Source: an uncultured Trueperaceae bacterium (lineage in GTDB: Bacteria > Deinococcota > Deinococci > Deinococcales > Trueperaceae). Taken from it: a DNA stretch of 12,804 nucleotides. Shown here piece after piece: positions 1 to 5,969 of the stretch. Positions within the stretch are counted from its first letter, which is position 1, and the number at the start of each line of letters is the position of its first letter. The DNA lies in the NCBI GenBank assembly GCA_937907415.1, contig CALCHY010000255.1, positions 1-12,804 on the forward strand, in the 5' to 3' direction. Under the pieces are notes generated by a model. It searched no databases and was not told the origin of the DNA. It saw only the letters and a program-made list of their open reading frames with translations. The translations under genes and the position numbers were made by a program.

Positions 1-12
1 GCCTACAGAAAT

Positions 13-315
13 CTAGGAGGAGGAGCGAAAGTACAAAGGCTTAGGGACTTGACTGTAAAGCACGTCTCCCTTCTCGGTCTCTATGTCCAGGAACGGGTCT
101 CCGGTCGAGATGGCTAGGCATAGTTGGTGCGATAGGAAGCTCTTCCCGGATTTGGACCTTGCGGCGAGTAGTGTGAGACCCATTGGAATGATGCCGGGAA
201 CGAGGTAACTGATCGGCGGTGGCGGGTTTTTCCGCAGGTCGCTTAGGCTAAACACCCCGGCGGGCTTCGCTCGTACTTTGGGAGCCGGGTCAAGTGTTTG
301 GGGTTCGCTTGTCAT
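13..315 (-). pseudogene. RepA-like AAA ATPase (AAA_25 type), truncated after Walker A
   Basis: The first 87 residues read like the start of a RepA/AAA_25 ATPase, the RecA-fold helicase-type protein common on plasmids and integrative elements. There is a leader with SLSDLRKNPPPP, then YLVPGIIPMGLTLLAARSKSGKSF (split here as YLVPGIIPMG and LTLLAARSKSGKSF), with the Walker A lysine at about residue 58, and then EKGDVLY. In the family, EKGDVLY is normally followed by a LEDS-type Walker B-like region and about 200 more residues. Here the text changes abruptly to SQVPKPLYFRSSS and stops. I see no clean continuation in the other two frames, which favours an insertion or deletion junction near base 55 over a single frameshift. 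The ATG directly abuts the TAA of the upstream HTH gene (TAAATG), so the two were probably co-translated. The product cannot be a working ATPase unless the short form has a separate role. The alternative is a natural short variant. Confidence 0.6.
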
Positions 316-564
316 TTAGTTGACCCCGGCTTCCCTGAGGAAGAAGTTGTCAACCTCACTGGCTAGGACCAGCAGCTTCCGGCCGATACGGATGGTCTTG
401 AGGCGTCCACAGCGTGCTAGCTCGTAGAGGCTGTTCAAGCCGATTGCTCCGCCTATGGCGTTGTGGAACTCCTTCACTGTCAGCACCCGAGGGTCAGGTA
501 GTCGGTGAGTGTGACTGACGAAGCGGTGGCTGTGGCTGTTGATTTGACTAATTGGCTGGTTCAT
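316..564 (-). CDS. Excisionase-like helix-turn-helix DNA-binding protein
   Basis: This small protein of 82 residues has a MerR/excisionase-type winged HTH in its second half. LTVKEFHNAIG (about 28-38) is the first helix, GLNSLYELARCGRLKTIRIG (about 42-61) carries the recognition helix and turn, and KLLVLASEVDNFFLRE (about 63-78) is the wing and last helix. The first 25 residues are low-complexity and His/Ser-rich, probably a flexible tail. Proteins of this type act as excision or recombination-directionality factors, or as small regulators, in integrated elements. The ATG follows AAGGAG with a 5-base spacer. A 7-bp hairpin (577-598) lies two bases upstream of that site. The stop codon abuts the ATG of the truncated ATPase, the usual order of a small HTH gene followed by a rep-like ATPase. 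Its exact role (Xis or a replication regulator) cannot be told from sequence alone. Confidence 0.75.
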   Translation of the reverse strand: MNQPISQINSHSHRFVSHTHRLPDPRVLTVKEFHNAIGGAIGLNSLYELARCGRLKTIRIGRKLLVLASEVDNFFLREAGVN

Positions 565-576
565 GTTTTCTCCTTA

Positions 577-598
577 CTCCCTGATTTCGAACAGGGAG
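577..598 (-). promoter_or_regulatory. Leader hairpin directly upstream of the HTH gene's ribosome-binding site
   Basis: CTCCCTG (577-583) and CAGGGAG (592-598) form a perfect 7-bp stem with an 8-base loop, ATTTCGAA. On the minus strand the stem ends just before AAGGAG. It could protect the mRNA 5' end or modulate ribosome access. No U-tract follows, so it is not a terminator. Confidence 0.45.
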
Positions 599-665
599 GC
601 GGTTTGGATTTGTTTGTCTCGGTGCTACCGCCGTATGGCGGATGCGGACTTCTTGAAAGTAAGAA

Positions 666-687
666 CCCCGCGACGAAGGTCGCGGGG
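666..687 (-). terminator. Strong hairpin terminator of the LRV-protein gene
   Basis: CCCCGCGAC (666-674) and GTCGCGGGG (679-687) form a perfect 9-bp GC-rich stem around a 4-base loop. Read on the minus strand it is followed by TTCTTACTTTC, a T-rich run, and it sits about 50 bases beyond the stop of the LRV-repeat gene. A second, smaller hairpin, CCGCAG-ATCG-CTGCGG (705-720), lies between it and that stop. Together they probably separate the LRV gene from the HTH/ATPase pair. Confidence 0.75.
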
Positions 688-734
688 CCCGAAGGGTGGC
701 GTAACCGCAGATCGCTGCGGCCGGTAACGCGTGG

Positions 735-2387
735 TCAGGTATCTGACTCTTTCTCAAACGATATGTCTGAGAGTCGCTGCGGGCCGGTTGGACGTGAGAT
801 CGGTGCGTAGGCGTCCATGTCTCCAGCTGCGTCTTCTAGGCGTCGGCGGGCAGCGAATCTTGCTCGCCAGTACCGGCCCTTGCTTAGCAGGAGATGGAGG
901 GTTTCTGGATTACTGCTGTTATGCGTGGATACCAGAAACTGCGTTTGCGGGTCCTCGCTGAGGGCCAGAACATGAAGGGCGTCGGGCGAGGTGCCCGCGT
1001 TCCGGGCAAGTGACCGAACTACCCTTACAGACCCTGAAGCGGCTAGCGTCTGCTGGGCTTCTGCGGGGAGGTTTGGGTTCCGTGCGAGTGCGGCGTGGTA
1101 GCGCTCGTCGTGGTGAAGGTTGACGAGGATTGGGAGTGGAGTGGAAGCGTTCGCGGCTAGTTGATGGTAGGTAGTCGTGTCCGTCGCGTACAGCTTTACT
1201 AGTAGCGATTCCGGCGCTCCGGGGTTTGCCGCCACGCCATGGCGCACGTCTTTGTCCGGATCGTCGGCGAGACGCTGCAGTGTCGCGAGGTCAAAGTTCG
1301 GGTTGCTTGCAGCGCGGCTTCGTACGTAAGGCGTGGGGTGGCCCGACAGTTTGTCAGGGTCACTTGGTTTGTAGCTGGCGTTACCGGCAAGAGCGCCGAG
1401 GACTAGAAGTGAATCTGTGTTCGCCAGTTCATCCAGTTGCCAAGCTGCTAAGTGCCGGCTACGAGCAAGCGCAGCTTGCACGTCAGGTCCTCGCGCTGCT
1501 AGGTCGGTGACGAGCTTCTGGACCTTCGTGGCGGGGTGGCTCGCTATCGCGATCGACATTCCACTGTCTCTGACATGTAGCAGGCGCTTGAGGGTCGGCA
1601 AGGGGGCGTTGGGGTTCCGCGCTACGCGCGAGGCGAGTAGCGCGTACCCCGAATCCGCAAGTTCTGTCAGCAACTTTGAGGTTGCGTTCGAGTGAGTGGC
1701 TAGTAGGGCGAAGAGTTGAATTAGGAGCCTAGTGTCGCTCGACTCTTGGATGGCGATAGCGACCTGAGGGACGGTGCTTAGGTTGGTGACGGGGCTGCGA
1801 CGTTTCGCTAAGCGCGGGAGGAACTTCGCAGTGATTCGTTCGAGGACGTGGGCCGGGGTGAATGGAAGGGTTGCCGCCCAGATCTCAAGCAGGAACTCAT
1901 CTTCTACTCGTTTAGCTTCGGCTTCGTACTCGAAGTAGTTTTTCGCGTGGTCCTCGTGCTTACGCCAGAGCCCTCGCTCTACGAAGCGCGAGTCTCCATT
2001 TACCCAGTCGGCCACGATGTCGTAGGTCAAGTAGGCGCGTGATGCTTCCCAGTCATCCTCCGTTTGCGAGAAGGCGCGAACGATGTCGGTCGCGTTTGGG
2101 TGCGCAAGGACGTTGAATTCCCGCTCAAAGGCCCACCGCTCCAATATCTCGTCGGGTAGGGACGGGTTATGCATCAACGCTTCGTGGAGTTCATCGTCAG
2201 CTTCTAGCTTTAGGAACGTTTCGCGGCTGATGGTGGGGTTGGTTGCTAACGATTCGCGCACGTCATGAGACATTGCGGCGAACCTGTCCTGCTCTTCCTG
2301 GGTAAGCCCGGGAGTTAGCGCGGAGACGGCGGCCCACCAAGTTGCGTTGGCCTCCTCCCATTCTTGCGACGTGTCCTTATCGTCCAT
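735..2387 (-). CDS. Variant leucine-rich-repeat (LRV-type) protein, function unknown
   Basis: A 550-residue soluble protein made largely of short helical repeats of the form VR..LA.NP..P...L..LA.D, spaced about 22-26 residues. Clear copies are VRESLATNPTISRETFLKL (43-61), VARNPNAPLPTLKRLL (255-270), VRSRAASNPNFDLATLQRLA (355-374), VRHGVAANPGAPESLLVKL (381-399), HAALARNPNLPAEAQQTLA (431-449) and VVRSLARNAGTSPDALHVLA (456-475). This matches the variant leucine-rich-repeat family. An acidic, aromatic segment (about 100-200) interrupts the repeats. I see no cysteine, so the iron-sulphur module of the Azotobacter LRV protein is absent. There is no signal peptide or membrane segment. The ATG lacks an obvious ribosome-binding site; the next Met is residue 39, but residues 1-38 look authentic. 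It is probably a protein-binding scaffold. Its place between a Rad52-like gene and an excisionase-like gene does not reveal a partner. Confidence 0.8.
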   Translation of the reverse strand: MDDKDTSQEWEEANATWWAAVSALTPGLTQEEQDRFAAMSHDVRESLATNPTISRETFLKLEADDELHEALMHNPSLPDEILERWAFEREFNVLAHPNATDIVRAFSQTEDDWEASRAYLTYDIVADWVNGDSRFVERGLWRKHEDHAKNYFEYEAEAKRVEDEFLLEIWAATLPFTPAHVLERITAKFLPRLAKRRSPVTNLSTVPQVAIAIQESSDTRLLIQLFALLATHSNATSKLLTELADSGYALLASRVARNPNAPLPTLKRLLHVRDSGMSIAIASHPATKVQKLVTDLAARGPDVQAALARSRHLAAWQLDELANTDSLLVLGALAGNASYKPSDPDKLSGHPTPYVRSRAASNPNFDLATLQRLADDPDKDVRHGVAANPGAPESLLVKLYATDTTTYHQLAANASTPLPILVNLHHDERYHAALARNPNLPAEAQQTLAASGSVRVVRSLARNAGTSPDALHVLALSEDPQTQFLVSTHNSSNPETLHLLLSKGRYWRARFAARRRLEDAAGDMDAYAPISRPTGPQRLSDISFEKESDT

Positions 2388-2396
2388 TGGGACGAT

Positions 2397-2412
2397 GCTA
2401 AGCGTTCTTAGC
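2397..2412. promoter_or_regulatory. Perfect 6-bp inverted repeat upstream of the LRV gene
   Basis: GCTAAG (2397-2402) and CTTAGC (2407-2412) flank CGTT, beginning 9 bases before the LRV-protein ATG. The position suits an operator or a small mRNA hairpin over the initiation region, where no ribosome-binding site is otherwise visible. This is a positional inference only. Confidence 0.25.
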
Positions 2413-2492
2413 TTTCGTGGTTGGTGGTGCTCTTCACGGTTTTGAGGCCTCCTTTTGTGGGGGGTCTTTGCTTGTCTCGGAGCAGCTCGTGT

Positions 2493-2528
2493 TTATCGTG
2501 CTTGTTCGTTTGGGGGTGATCGGGGCAT
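2493..2528 (-). CDS. Possible leader mini-ORF (11 residues)
   Basis: The ATG at 2528 follows AGAGGAG with a 6-base spacer, the same layout as the ribosome-binding site of the Rad52-like gene (GGGAGAACA). The encoded peptide is MPRSPPNEQAR, then TAA. A site this good before so short a frame suggests a translated leader, or the remnant of a frameshifted small gene. No conservation evidence is available. Confidence 0.3.
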   Translation of the reverse strand: MPRSPPNEQAR

Positions 2529-2715
2529 GGTGTTCTCCTCTCTTTGCGTCGCCACAGCTGGATGCGCCAACGTGTACGTCCCCGGCTGGGGGTCGGACGC
2601 GTGGGCGGCTAGGTTGTCTGTGGGGCTGAGACACAGTATGCCAAACGCTCTCTTCGCACAGTAGGGTTTTTAGATTGATCCGCTACTACCGACGCGTTCA
2701 GGGTGATGCTGTGGG

Positions 2716-3462
2716 CTAGGCGGCAGTCGTCTTATGTTCGGCTGCCAAAGTGGTGGCGTAGTTCCAGATGGTTCGCGCGTCTGGTTCGGTGAGGTCCTTG
2801 AAGTGGTTGACGCGGCGTTTTAGGGCGCGGGCGGCAAGGTCTTTGTGAGAGGCGCGTTCGAAGCCGAGCTTGATGAGTTGCTCGTGCATGGCGACGGCGC
2901 GTGCTGTACCGATGGTCTCGCTTAAGTCGAGAGCGGAGTTGTCGGCACGGTTGGGTTTCTTGCGCGGCCACTTGGCCTTATGAGCGGCCGGTTGTAGTTC
3001 GGGTGTAGAGAGCAAGTGCTTGGTGCGCGGGTCATAGTCGACCCACATGGTGGGTAGTGCGTAGAGGTAGCGTCCGAGTCCGAACTTGGTGCAGGCTCTC
3101 TTGAAGGCTTGGGCTTCGGCGCTGGTGCCGGCGATGTCAGGGTTACTGTCGCCGCTCTCGCCGGTGCTGCTTCTGGTGACGCCGAGGATGGTGAGGTGAC
3201 AGATGATGCGACGTTCGCCCCAGGGAGTGAACTCGACCTGCCACTCGCCGGGCACGAGGGCGTTGAGGCGGTCTTCGTAGGCGCGTGGATCAGCGTAGGC
3301 GAGGGCGATGGCTTTGGTCTTGTCGCGGTTGGTGGCGCCAGCGCGAAATCGGATAATCTCTTCGGGGAAGGGCTCGCTAAGGGCGGTAAGCAGTTCGTTC
3401 CAGTCGACGGGACTGTGAGTTGTGGGATTCTCTGTGCGGGTAATCCATGGTGTCGCGTTCAT
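2716..3462 (-). CDS. Rad52/Rad22-family single-strand annealing protein
   Basis: The 248-residue product carries the hallmarks of the Rad52/Rad22 (DdrA-like) annealing family. An N-terminal helix is followed by the strand/turn block LAYADPRAYEDRLNALVPG (54-72) and EWQVEFTPWG (73-82), the beta core RRIICHLTILGV (84-95), and the signature SAEAQAFKRACTKFGLGRYL (114-133). The C-terminal 100 residues are basic and helical. Such proteins coat single-stranded DNA and anneal complementary strands, and are common in phages and conjugative elements. The open frame extends 101 codons further upstream, but I choose the internal ATG because it has AGGGAGAACA directly before it, the family match begins soon after it, and the longer version would overlap the divergent membrane-protein gene. 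It is divergent from that gene with 87 bases between starts, room for a shared control region. The core motifs are intact. Confidence 0.88.
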   Translation of the reverse strand: MNATPWITRTENPTTHSPVDWNELLTALSEPFPEEIIRFRAGATNRDKTKAIALAYADPRAYEDRLNALVPGEWQVEFTPWGERRIICHLTILGVTRSSTGESGDSNPDIAGTSAEAQAFKRACTKFGLGRYLYALPTMWVDYDPRTKHLLSTPELQPAAHKAKWPRKKPNRADNSALDLSETIGTARAVAMHEQLIKLGFERASHKDLAARALKRRVNHFKDLTEPDARTIWNYATTLAAEHKTTAA

Positions 3463-3549
3463 TGTTCTCCCTACTATTTTGGTGGTGGCCGTTGGTGTGG
3501 GGCTTGGGCTGCGTGCGCCCGCCTCGTGGTCCGATGGTTGAGGTGGTAA

Positions 3550-3963
3550 ATGGGCTCTCGTGATGACGCGCTTCGCTTCGGGGATTACAGGGTTCGTTTG
3601 CTTCGGCAGCACGAGCGAACTCCCGCTGATTTCGTTGCTGGCAGGGAGTTTGGTGTTGTGAGGGTTGAGGGCGACGAGGTGCTTGAGAAATTTCGGAGCC
3701 TCGTAAGTGCTGAGTCGGCTGCTAGGGCGATGCATGAAGGTCGCCCCAGGAAGTCTCCCGTACAAGAGTTTCGTGAGGACGCAGGTGCCGCTGCTTGGTT
3801 TATGGGCGTTATGAGTGCTGGGTGCTTTTTGCCGTGGCTTCTTTACGCGGGTATACCCATGCTCCTGCTAGTGCTCCTTTCTTTGCTGGATATGCCCTGG
3901 AGGTACGTGGCCGGCGCTTTGTTAGTGATCTGTTTCGTGGCGCTCGTGACAAGGCGTAAGTAG
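3550..3963 (+). CDS. Small membrane protein with two C-terminal helices, unknown
   Basis: This is the only convincing plus-strand gene. The 137-residue product has a charged, probably cytoplasmic region (1-80, rich in Arg, Glu and Asp), then a hydrophobic stretch WFMGVMSAGCFLPWLLYAG (83-101) running into IPMLLLVLLSLL (102-113), then WRYVAGALLVICFVALV (117-133) and a basic tail, TRRK. This gives two, possibly three, membrane helices with a positive cytoplasmic end. The ATG is preceded by GAGGTGG with about 5 bases of spacing. It is divergent from the Rad52-like gene and convergent with the 151-residue gene, 41 bases away. It resembles no family I can name. Small membrane proteins in mobile elements can act in conjugation, exclusion or killing, but nothing in this sequence selects among these. 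Confidence 0.65.
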   Translation: MGSRDDALRFGDYRVRLLRQHERTPADFVAGREFGVVRVEGDEVLEKFRSLVSAESAARAMHEGRPRKSPVQEFREDAGAAAWFMGVMSAGCFLPWLLYAGIPMLLLVLLSLLDMPWRYVAGALLVICFVALVTRRK

Positions 3964-4004
3964 GGGCAGAAGTTGATGGGGTGCGTGTGCGGCTCGTGGC
4001 AGAG

Positions 4005-4460
4005 TCAGTAGATGCGGGCCCTGCGGTTACTAGCGGGTGGGGTTACGGGTTCTAGCAGTTGGGCGTTATCTAGCGCTGCTTCCAGTTCGACGGTGACGGG
4101 GTGGTTACCGCCGAGCTCGTTGTCGACCTCTCCGAAGAAGTCTTCGAGGACTATGTAGTTCGCGGGAGTGAGGGGGAGCTTGTGGCCCTGAGTGAGCCGC
4201 TCCAGGTGGAGGCGTTGGCTTGGCGTGAGGGCTCGTAAGTGGAGCCTGACGGCGTTGAGGGGGCTGTTGCCGTCGTCGTTGCGGCCGCTGCCGTGGCAGT
4301 CGTCGCACGGCTCTAGGGTTTCGGTGGGGAGGTAGTTGCCGTAGCTGACGCTGTAGTAGCCGGGTCCGCCGACGTAGACGAGGTAGCCGTCGCCTTGGCA
4401 GGTGTAGCACCAGGTGTGCTTGGGGTCTTCGGAGAGCAGGGTGGTGAGGTTGATGGTCAT
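4005..4460 (-). CDS. Small protein with two CxxCxGxG (DnaJ-type) zinc motifs
   Basis: The 151-residue product has CYTCQGDG (18-25) and CDDCHGSG (52-59), two copies of the CxxCxGxG motif that binds zinc in DnaJ-type zinc fingers; four cysteines can ligate one zinc. They are joined by a Gly/Tyr-rich loop. No J domain (no HPD) is present, so it is not a chaperone of the DnaJ family. The C-terminal half is a helical segment, LTPSQRLHLERLTQGHKL (78-95), and an acidic stretch. Stand-alone proteins like this occur in actinobacterial phages and plasmids without assigned function. The ATG overlaps the stop of the preceding 112-residue gene by four bases (ATGA) and also has its own AAGGAG, so the pair is translationally coupled. 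Confidence 0.75.
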   Translation of the reverse strand: MTINLTTLLSEDPKHTWCYTCQGDGYLVYVGGPGYYSVSYGNYLPTETLEPCDDCHGSGRNDDGNSPLNAVRLHLRALTPSQRLHLERLTQGHKLPLTPANYIVLEDFFGEVDNELGGNHPVTVELEAALDNAQLLEPVTPPASNRRARIY

Positions 4461-4795
4461 GCTGCTTTCGCTCCTTTCGGGTGGTGGTGGATGCGGAGGC
4501 TGCCAGCCGGGTGTGGTTTCGGCTGGTGAAGCTTGATGCTGATGAGGCGGGCTGTGCGCTTGTGCGGGGTGGCGGTAAGGACGAGCCCGTAGGGGCGCAG
4601 AAGTTGGTCTGCGGCTACGAGCGGTTCTGGGTTGGTGACGACGATGCAGGCGAGCTTGAGGCTCTCGGCCCTGGTGTCATGAAGGGCCAGGGCGGCGCTA
4701 GCGGCCAGGTCGGCCAGGAGGATGTCGACCCGGTGGCTTTCGGGTCTGGTGGTGAGGGCGTGGATGAGGGCTCGGAAGAGTTGCTGGAGGGTCAT
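4457..4795 (-). CDS. Uncharacterised 112-residue protein
   Basis: I recognise no family. The product has an N-terminal amphipathic helical part (MTLQQLFRALIHALTTRPES, then HRVDILLADLAASAALALHD, 21-40), a short hydrophobic strand (LACIVVT, 48-54), a second part ending in LISIKLHQ (84-91), and a His/Lys-rich tail. No cysteine motif, signal peptide or membrane segment is evident. The ATG follows AAGGAG with a 7-base spacer, itself preceded by CTCGTTTA and a long hairpin, the same arrangement as at the ArdC-like gene. Its stop overlaps the ATG of the 151-residue zinc-motif gene (ATGA), suggesting that the two products work together. Confidence 0.65.
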   Translation of the reverse strand: MTLQQLFRALIHALTTRPESHRVDILLADLAASAALALHDTRAESLKLACIVVTNPEPLVAADQLLRPYGLVLTATPHKRTARLISIKLHQPKPHPAGSLRIHHHPKGAKAA

Positions 4796-4816
4796 GTGGG
4801 TCTCCTTAAACGAGTG

Positions 4817-4847
4817 AGCGCCAGGACCGGTGTGGGTCGCTGGCGCT
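4817..4847 (-). promoter_or_regulatory. Long hairpin before the 112-residue gene (attenuator or processing site)
   Basis: AGCGCCAG (4817-4824) pairs perfectly with CTGGCGCT (4840-4847). GACC (4825-4828) pairs inside it with GGTC (4835-4838), leaving a 6-base loop and one bulged G. On the minus strand it is followed by CACTCGTTTA and then the ribosome-binding site. The weak T-run makes full termination doubtful, so a leader structure or partial terminator after the ArdC-like gene is more likely. Confidence 0.5.
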
Positions 4848-4914
4848 AGTTGGGGTTCGGACTGTAGGAGGATTCAGTACGCGAGTTGGTCAGGTTGGCG
4901 GTCCTTCCTGGTGA

Positions 4915-5823
4915 TTAGCTGCTGACGTACATGAGCGGTGGGCGTGCGGCCGCCTGGCCTGAATTGGTGGGCGGGTTGGTGGTGGGCTCCACTACCGGGT
5001 CCGCAGCGGGGGCGTCTGGGTCGGCTGTGAGTTGTTCGAGGATCTGGTCTGCGGCTTTGCTGGCTCTGTCTCCCGCTTGGATGAGGTCTTCGAGGCTGTT
5101 TGTCCAGCTGGCGAGGTAGGCGAAGGAGTAGGTGCTGGTGTCGATGCCGATGGCGTTGGCTACGAGGAAGGCGGTGGTCTCGGCTTCCAGTTCGGCGCTG
5201 GGCCGGTTCTCGCTGCCGGTGTGAAGGAGCATGTGCGCTGCTTCGTGGCAGAGGGTCTTGAAGGCCTGGGTGTGGCTGAGGCCTGGTCTGATGGCGATGT
5301 GCTTGGTGGCGGGTCGGTAGACGCCGAGGGCGTGCTCGTGCTGGAAGTCCCAGCTGACGCGTACGCCTTTGCTGGCGCAGAACATGGCGAGGCGGAAGTG
5401 GAGCCCGGCGAGCTTGGCTTGGGCGTCGGGCGTGTCCGTGAGTAGGCGTGGGCTGTCGCGTTGTGGGATGGGTTCGCCGTCGGTCTGGGCGAGGTCGAAG
5501 ACGTAGACGGTCTTGAAGCCGACGAGGTTGAGTTGGTCGCGGTCGTCGGGGTCGCGGATGATTAGTGGCGCAAGGATGGCTATGCCCTTCTCGCCTTTGC
5601 GTACGAAGCGGTTGCTGGCTTGCCAGGTGCGGTAGCCGGCGACGAGCTGAGCGTCGGGTCGTTGGGCGAGGATCAGTAGGGTGTTCATGTAGGAGTAGTT
5701 GTGGAAGCGTTGGCGGAACTGCAGGGCTCTCTTCCAGCCGTCGCTGGTCATGAGGTCGGTGACGCCCTTGTGGAGGATGTCGAGGGCTGCCTGTTTGCTG
5801 TCCTGCTTGGCGGTGGTGGTCAT
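4915..5823 (-). CDS. ArdC-like antirestriction protein with ImmA/IrrE-type metallopeptidase motif
   Basis: The N-terminal half matches the ArdC single-strand DNA-binding domain: a helical start (10-40), NYSYMNTLLILAQRPDA (42-58), GYRTWQASNRFVRKGEKGIA (63-82) and a beta strand, FKTVYVFDLAQT (103-114). The C-terminal half carries a zinc-protease signature, LCHEAAHMLLH (191-201), with H193, E194 and H197 as the HExxH set and a glutamate in AELEAETTAF (210-219) as a likely third ligand. A Pro-rich tail ends the 302-residue protein. ArdC-family proteins protect incoming transferred DNA from restriction and act early in conjugation. Here all motif residues are intact. The ATG follows TAGGAG with a 6-base spacer, and a 12-bp hairpin lies just before that. 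Beside a type III restriction system on the same island, it would act against host systems rather than its own, but that is inference. Confidence 0.85.
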   Translation of the reverse strand: MTTTAKQDSKQAALDILHKGVTDLMTSDGWKRALQFRQRFHNYSYMNTLLILAQRPDAQLVAGYRTWQASNRFVRKGEKGIAILAPLIIRDPDDRDQLNLVGFKTVYVFDLAQTDGEPIPQRDSPRLLTDTPDAQAKLAGLHFRLAMFCASKGVRVSWDFQHEHALGVYRPATKHIAIRPGLSHTQAFKTLCHEAAHMLLHTGSENRPSAELEAETTAFLVANAIGIDTSTYSFAYLASWTNSLEDLIQAGDRASKAADQILEQLTADPDAPAADPVVEPTTNPPTNSGQAAARPPLMYVSS

Positions 5824-5845
5824 GGTGTGCTCCTAAACGAGAAAG

Positions 5846-5873
5846 GCCCCGACCTCCTTTCGGAAGCCGGGGC
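5846..5873 (-). terminator. Terminator-like leader hairpin upstream of the ArdC-like gene
   Basis: On the minus strand GCCCCGGCTTCC pairs with GGAGGTCGGGGC, 12 bp including G-T wobbles, around a GAAA tetraloop, followed by CTTTCTCGTTT. This is a good intrinsic terminator for the 144-residue gene upstream, yet it ends only about 22 bases before the ArdC-like ATG, so it may work as an attenuator. A ribosome-binding-like GGAGGT is buried in the stem. Confidence 0.65.
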
Positions 5874-5969
5874 GGATTGAACATTTGGTTGTTGCTGCGA
5901 AGCTGCGGCGCAGCTGTGTCAGCTGGTGGCGGGCTGCGGTTGGTCTGGTGGTGAGGCGGTGGCCGCGTT

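Larger units (their letters stand above)
2388..2715. other. Gene-free stretch between the Rad52-like and LRV genes, with mini-ORFs
   Basis: No ordinary gene is convincing here. On the minus strand there is a strong ribosome-binding site (AGAGGAG, 6-base spacer) before an 11-codon ORF, MPRSPPNEQAR (2493-2528). Further on, AAAAGGAGG precedes a GTG-initiated 9-codon ORF, MKSTTNHES (with GTG read as Met), that ends about 20 bases before the LRV ATG. An inverted repeat GCTAAG-CGTT-CTTAGC (2397-2412) lies just upstream of the LRV start. These could be leader peptides and an operator, or debris of a lost small gene. Confidence 0.4.

Noticed and set aside
3109..3549. 146-codon plus-strand frame ending right before the membrane-protein ATG
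   Set aside because: Runs antisense across the Rad52-like core; Gly/Val/Ala-rich shadow with no motif.
3463..3765. 101-codon N-terminal extension of the Rad52-like frame
   Set aside because: The internal ATG at 3462 has a good ribosome-binding site, the family match starts after it, and the extension overlaps the well-supported divergent membrane-protein gene.
4874..5884. 336-codon Arg/Pro/His-rich minus-strand frame
   Set aside because: Shadow of the ArdC-like gene in a GC-rich region; no domain and extreme composition.
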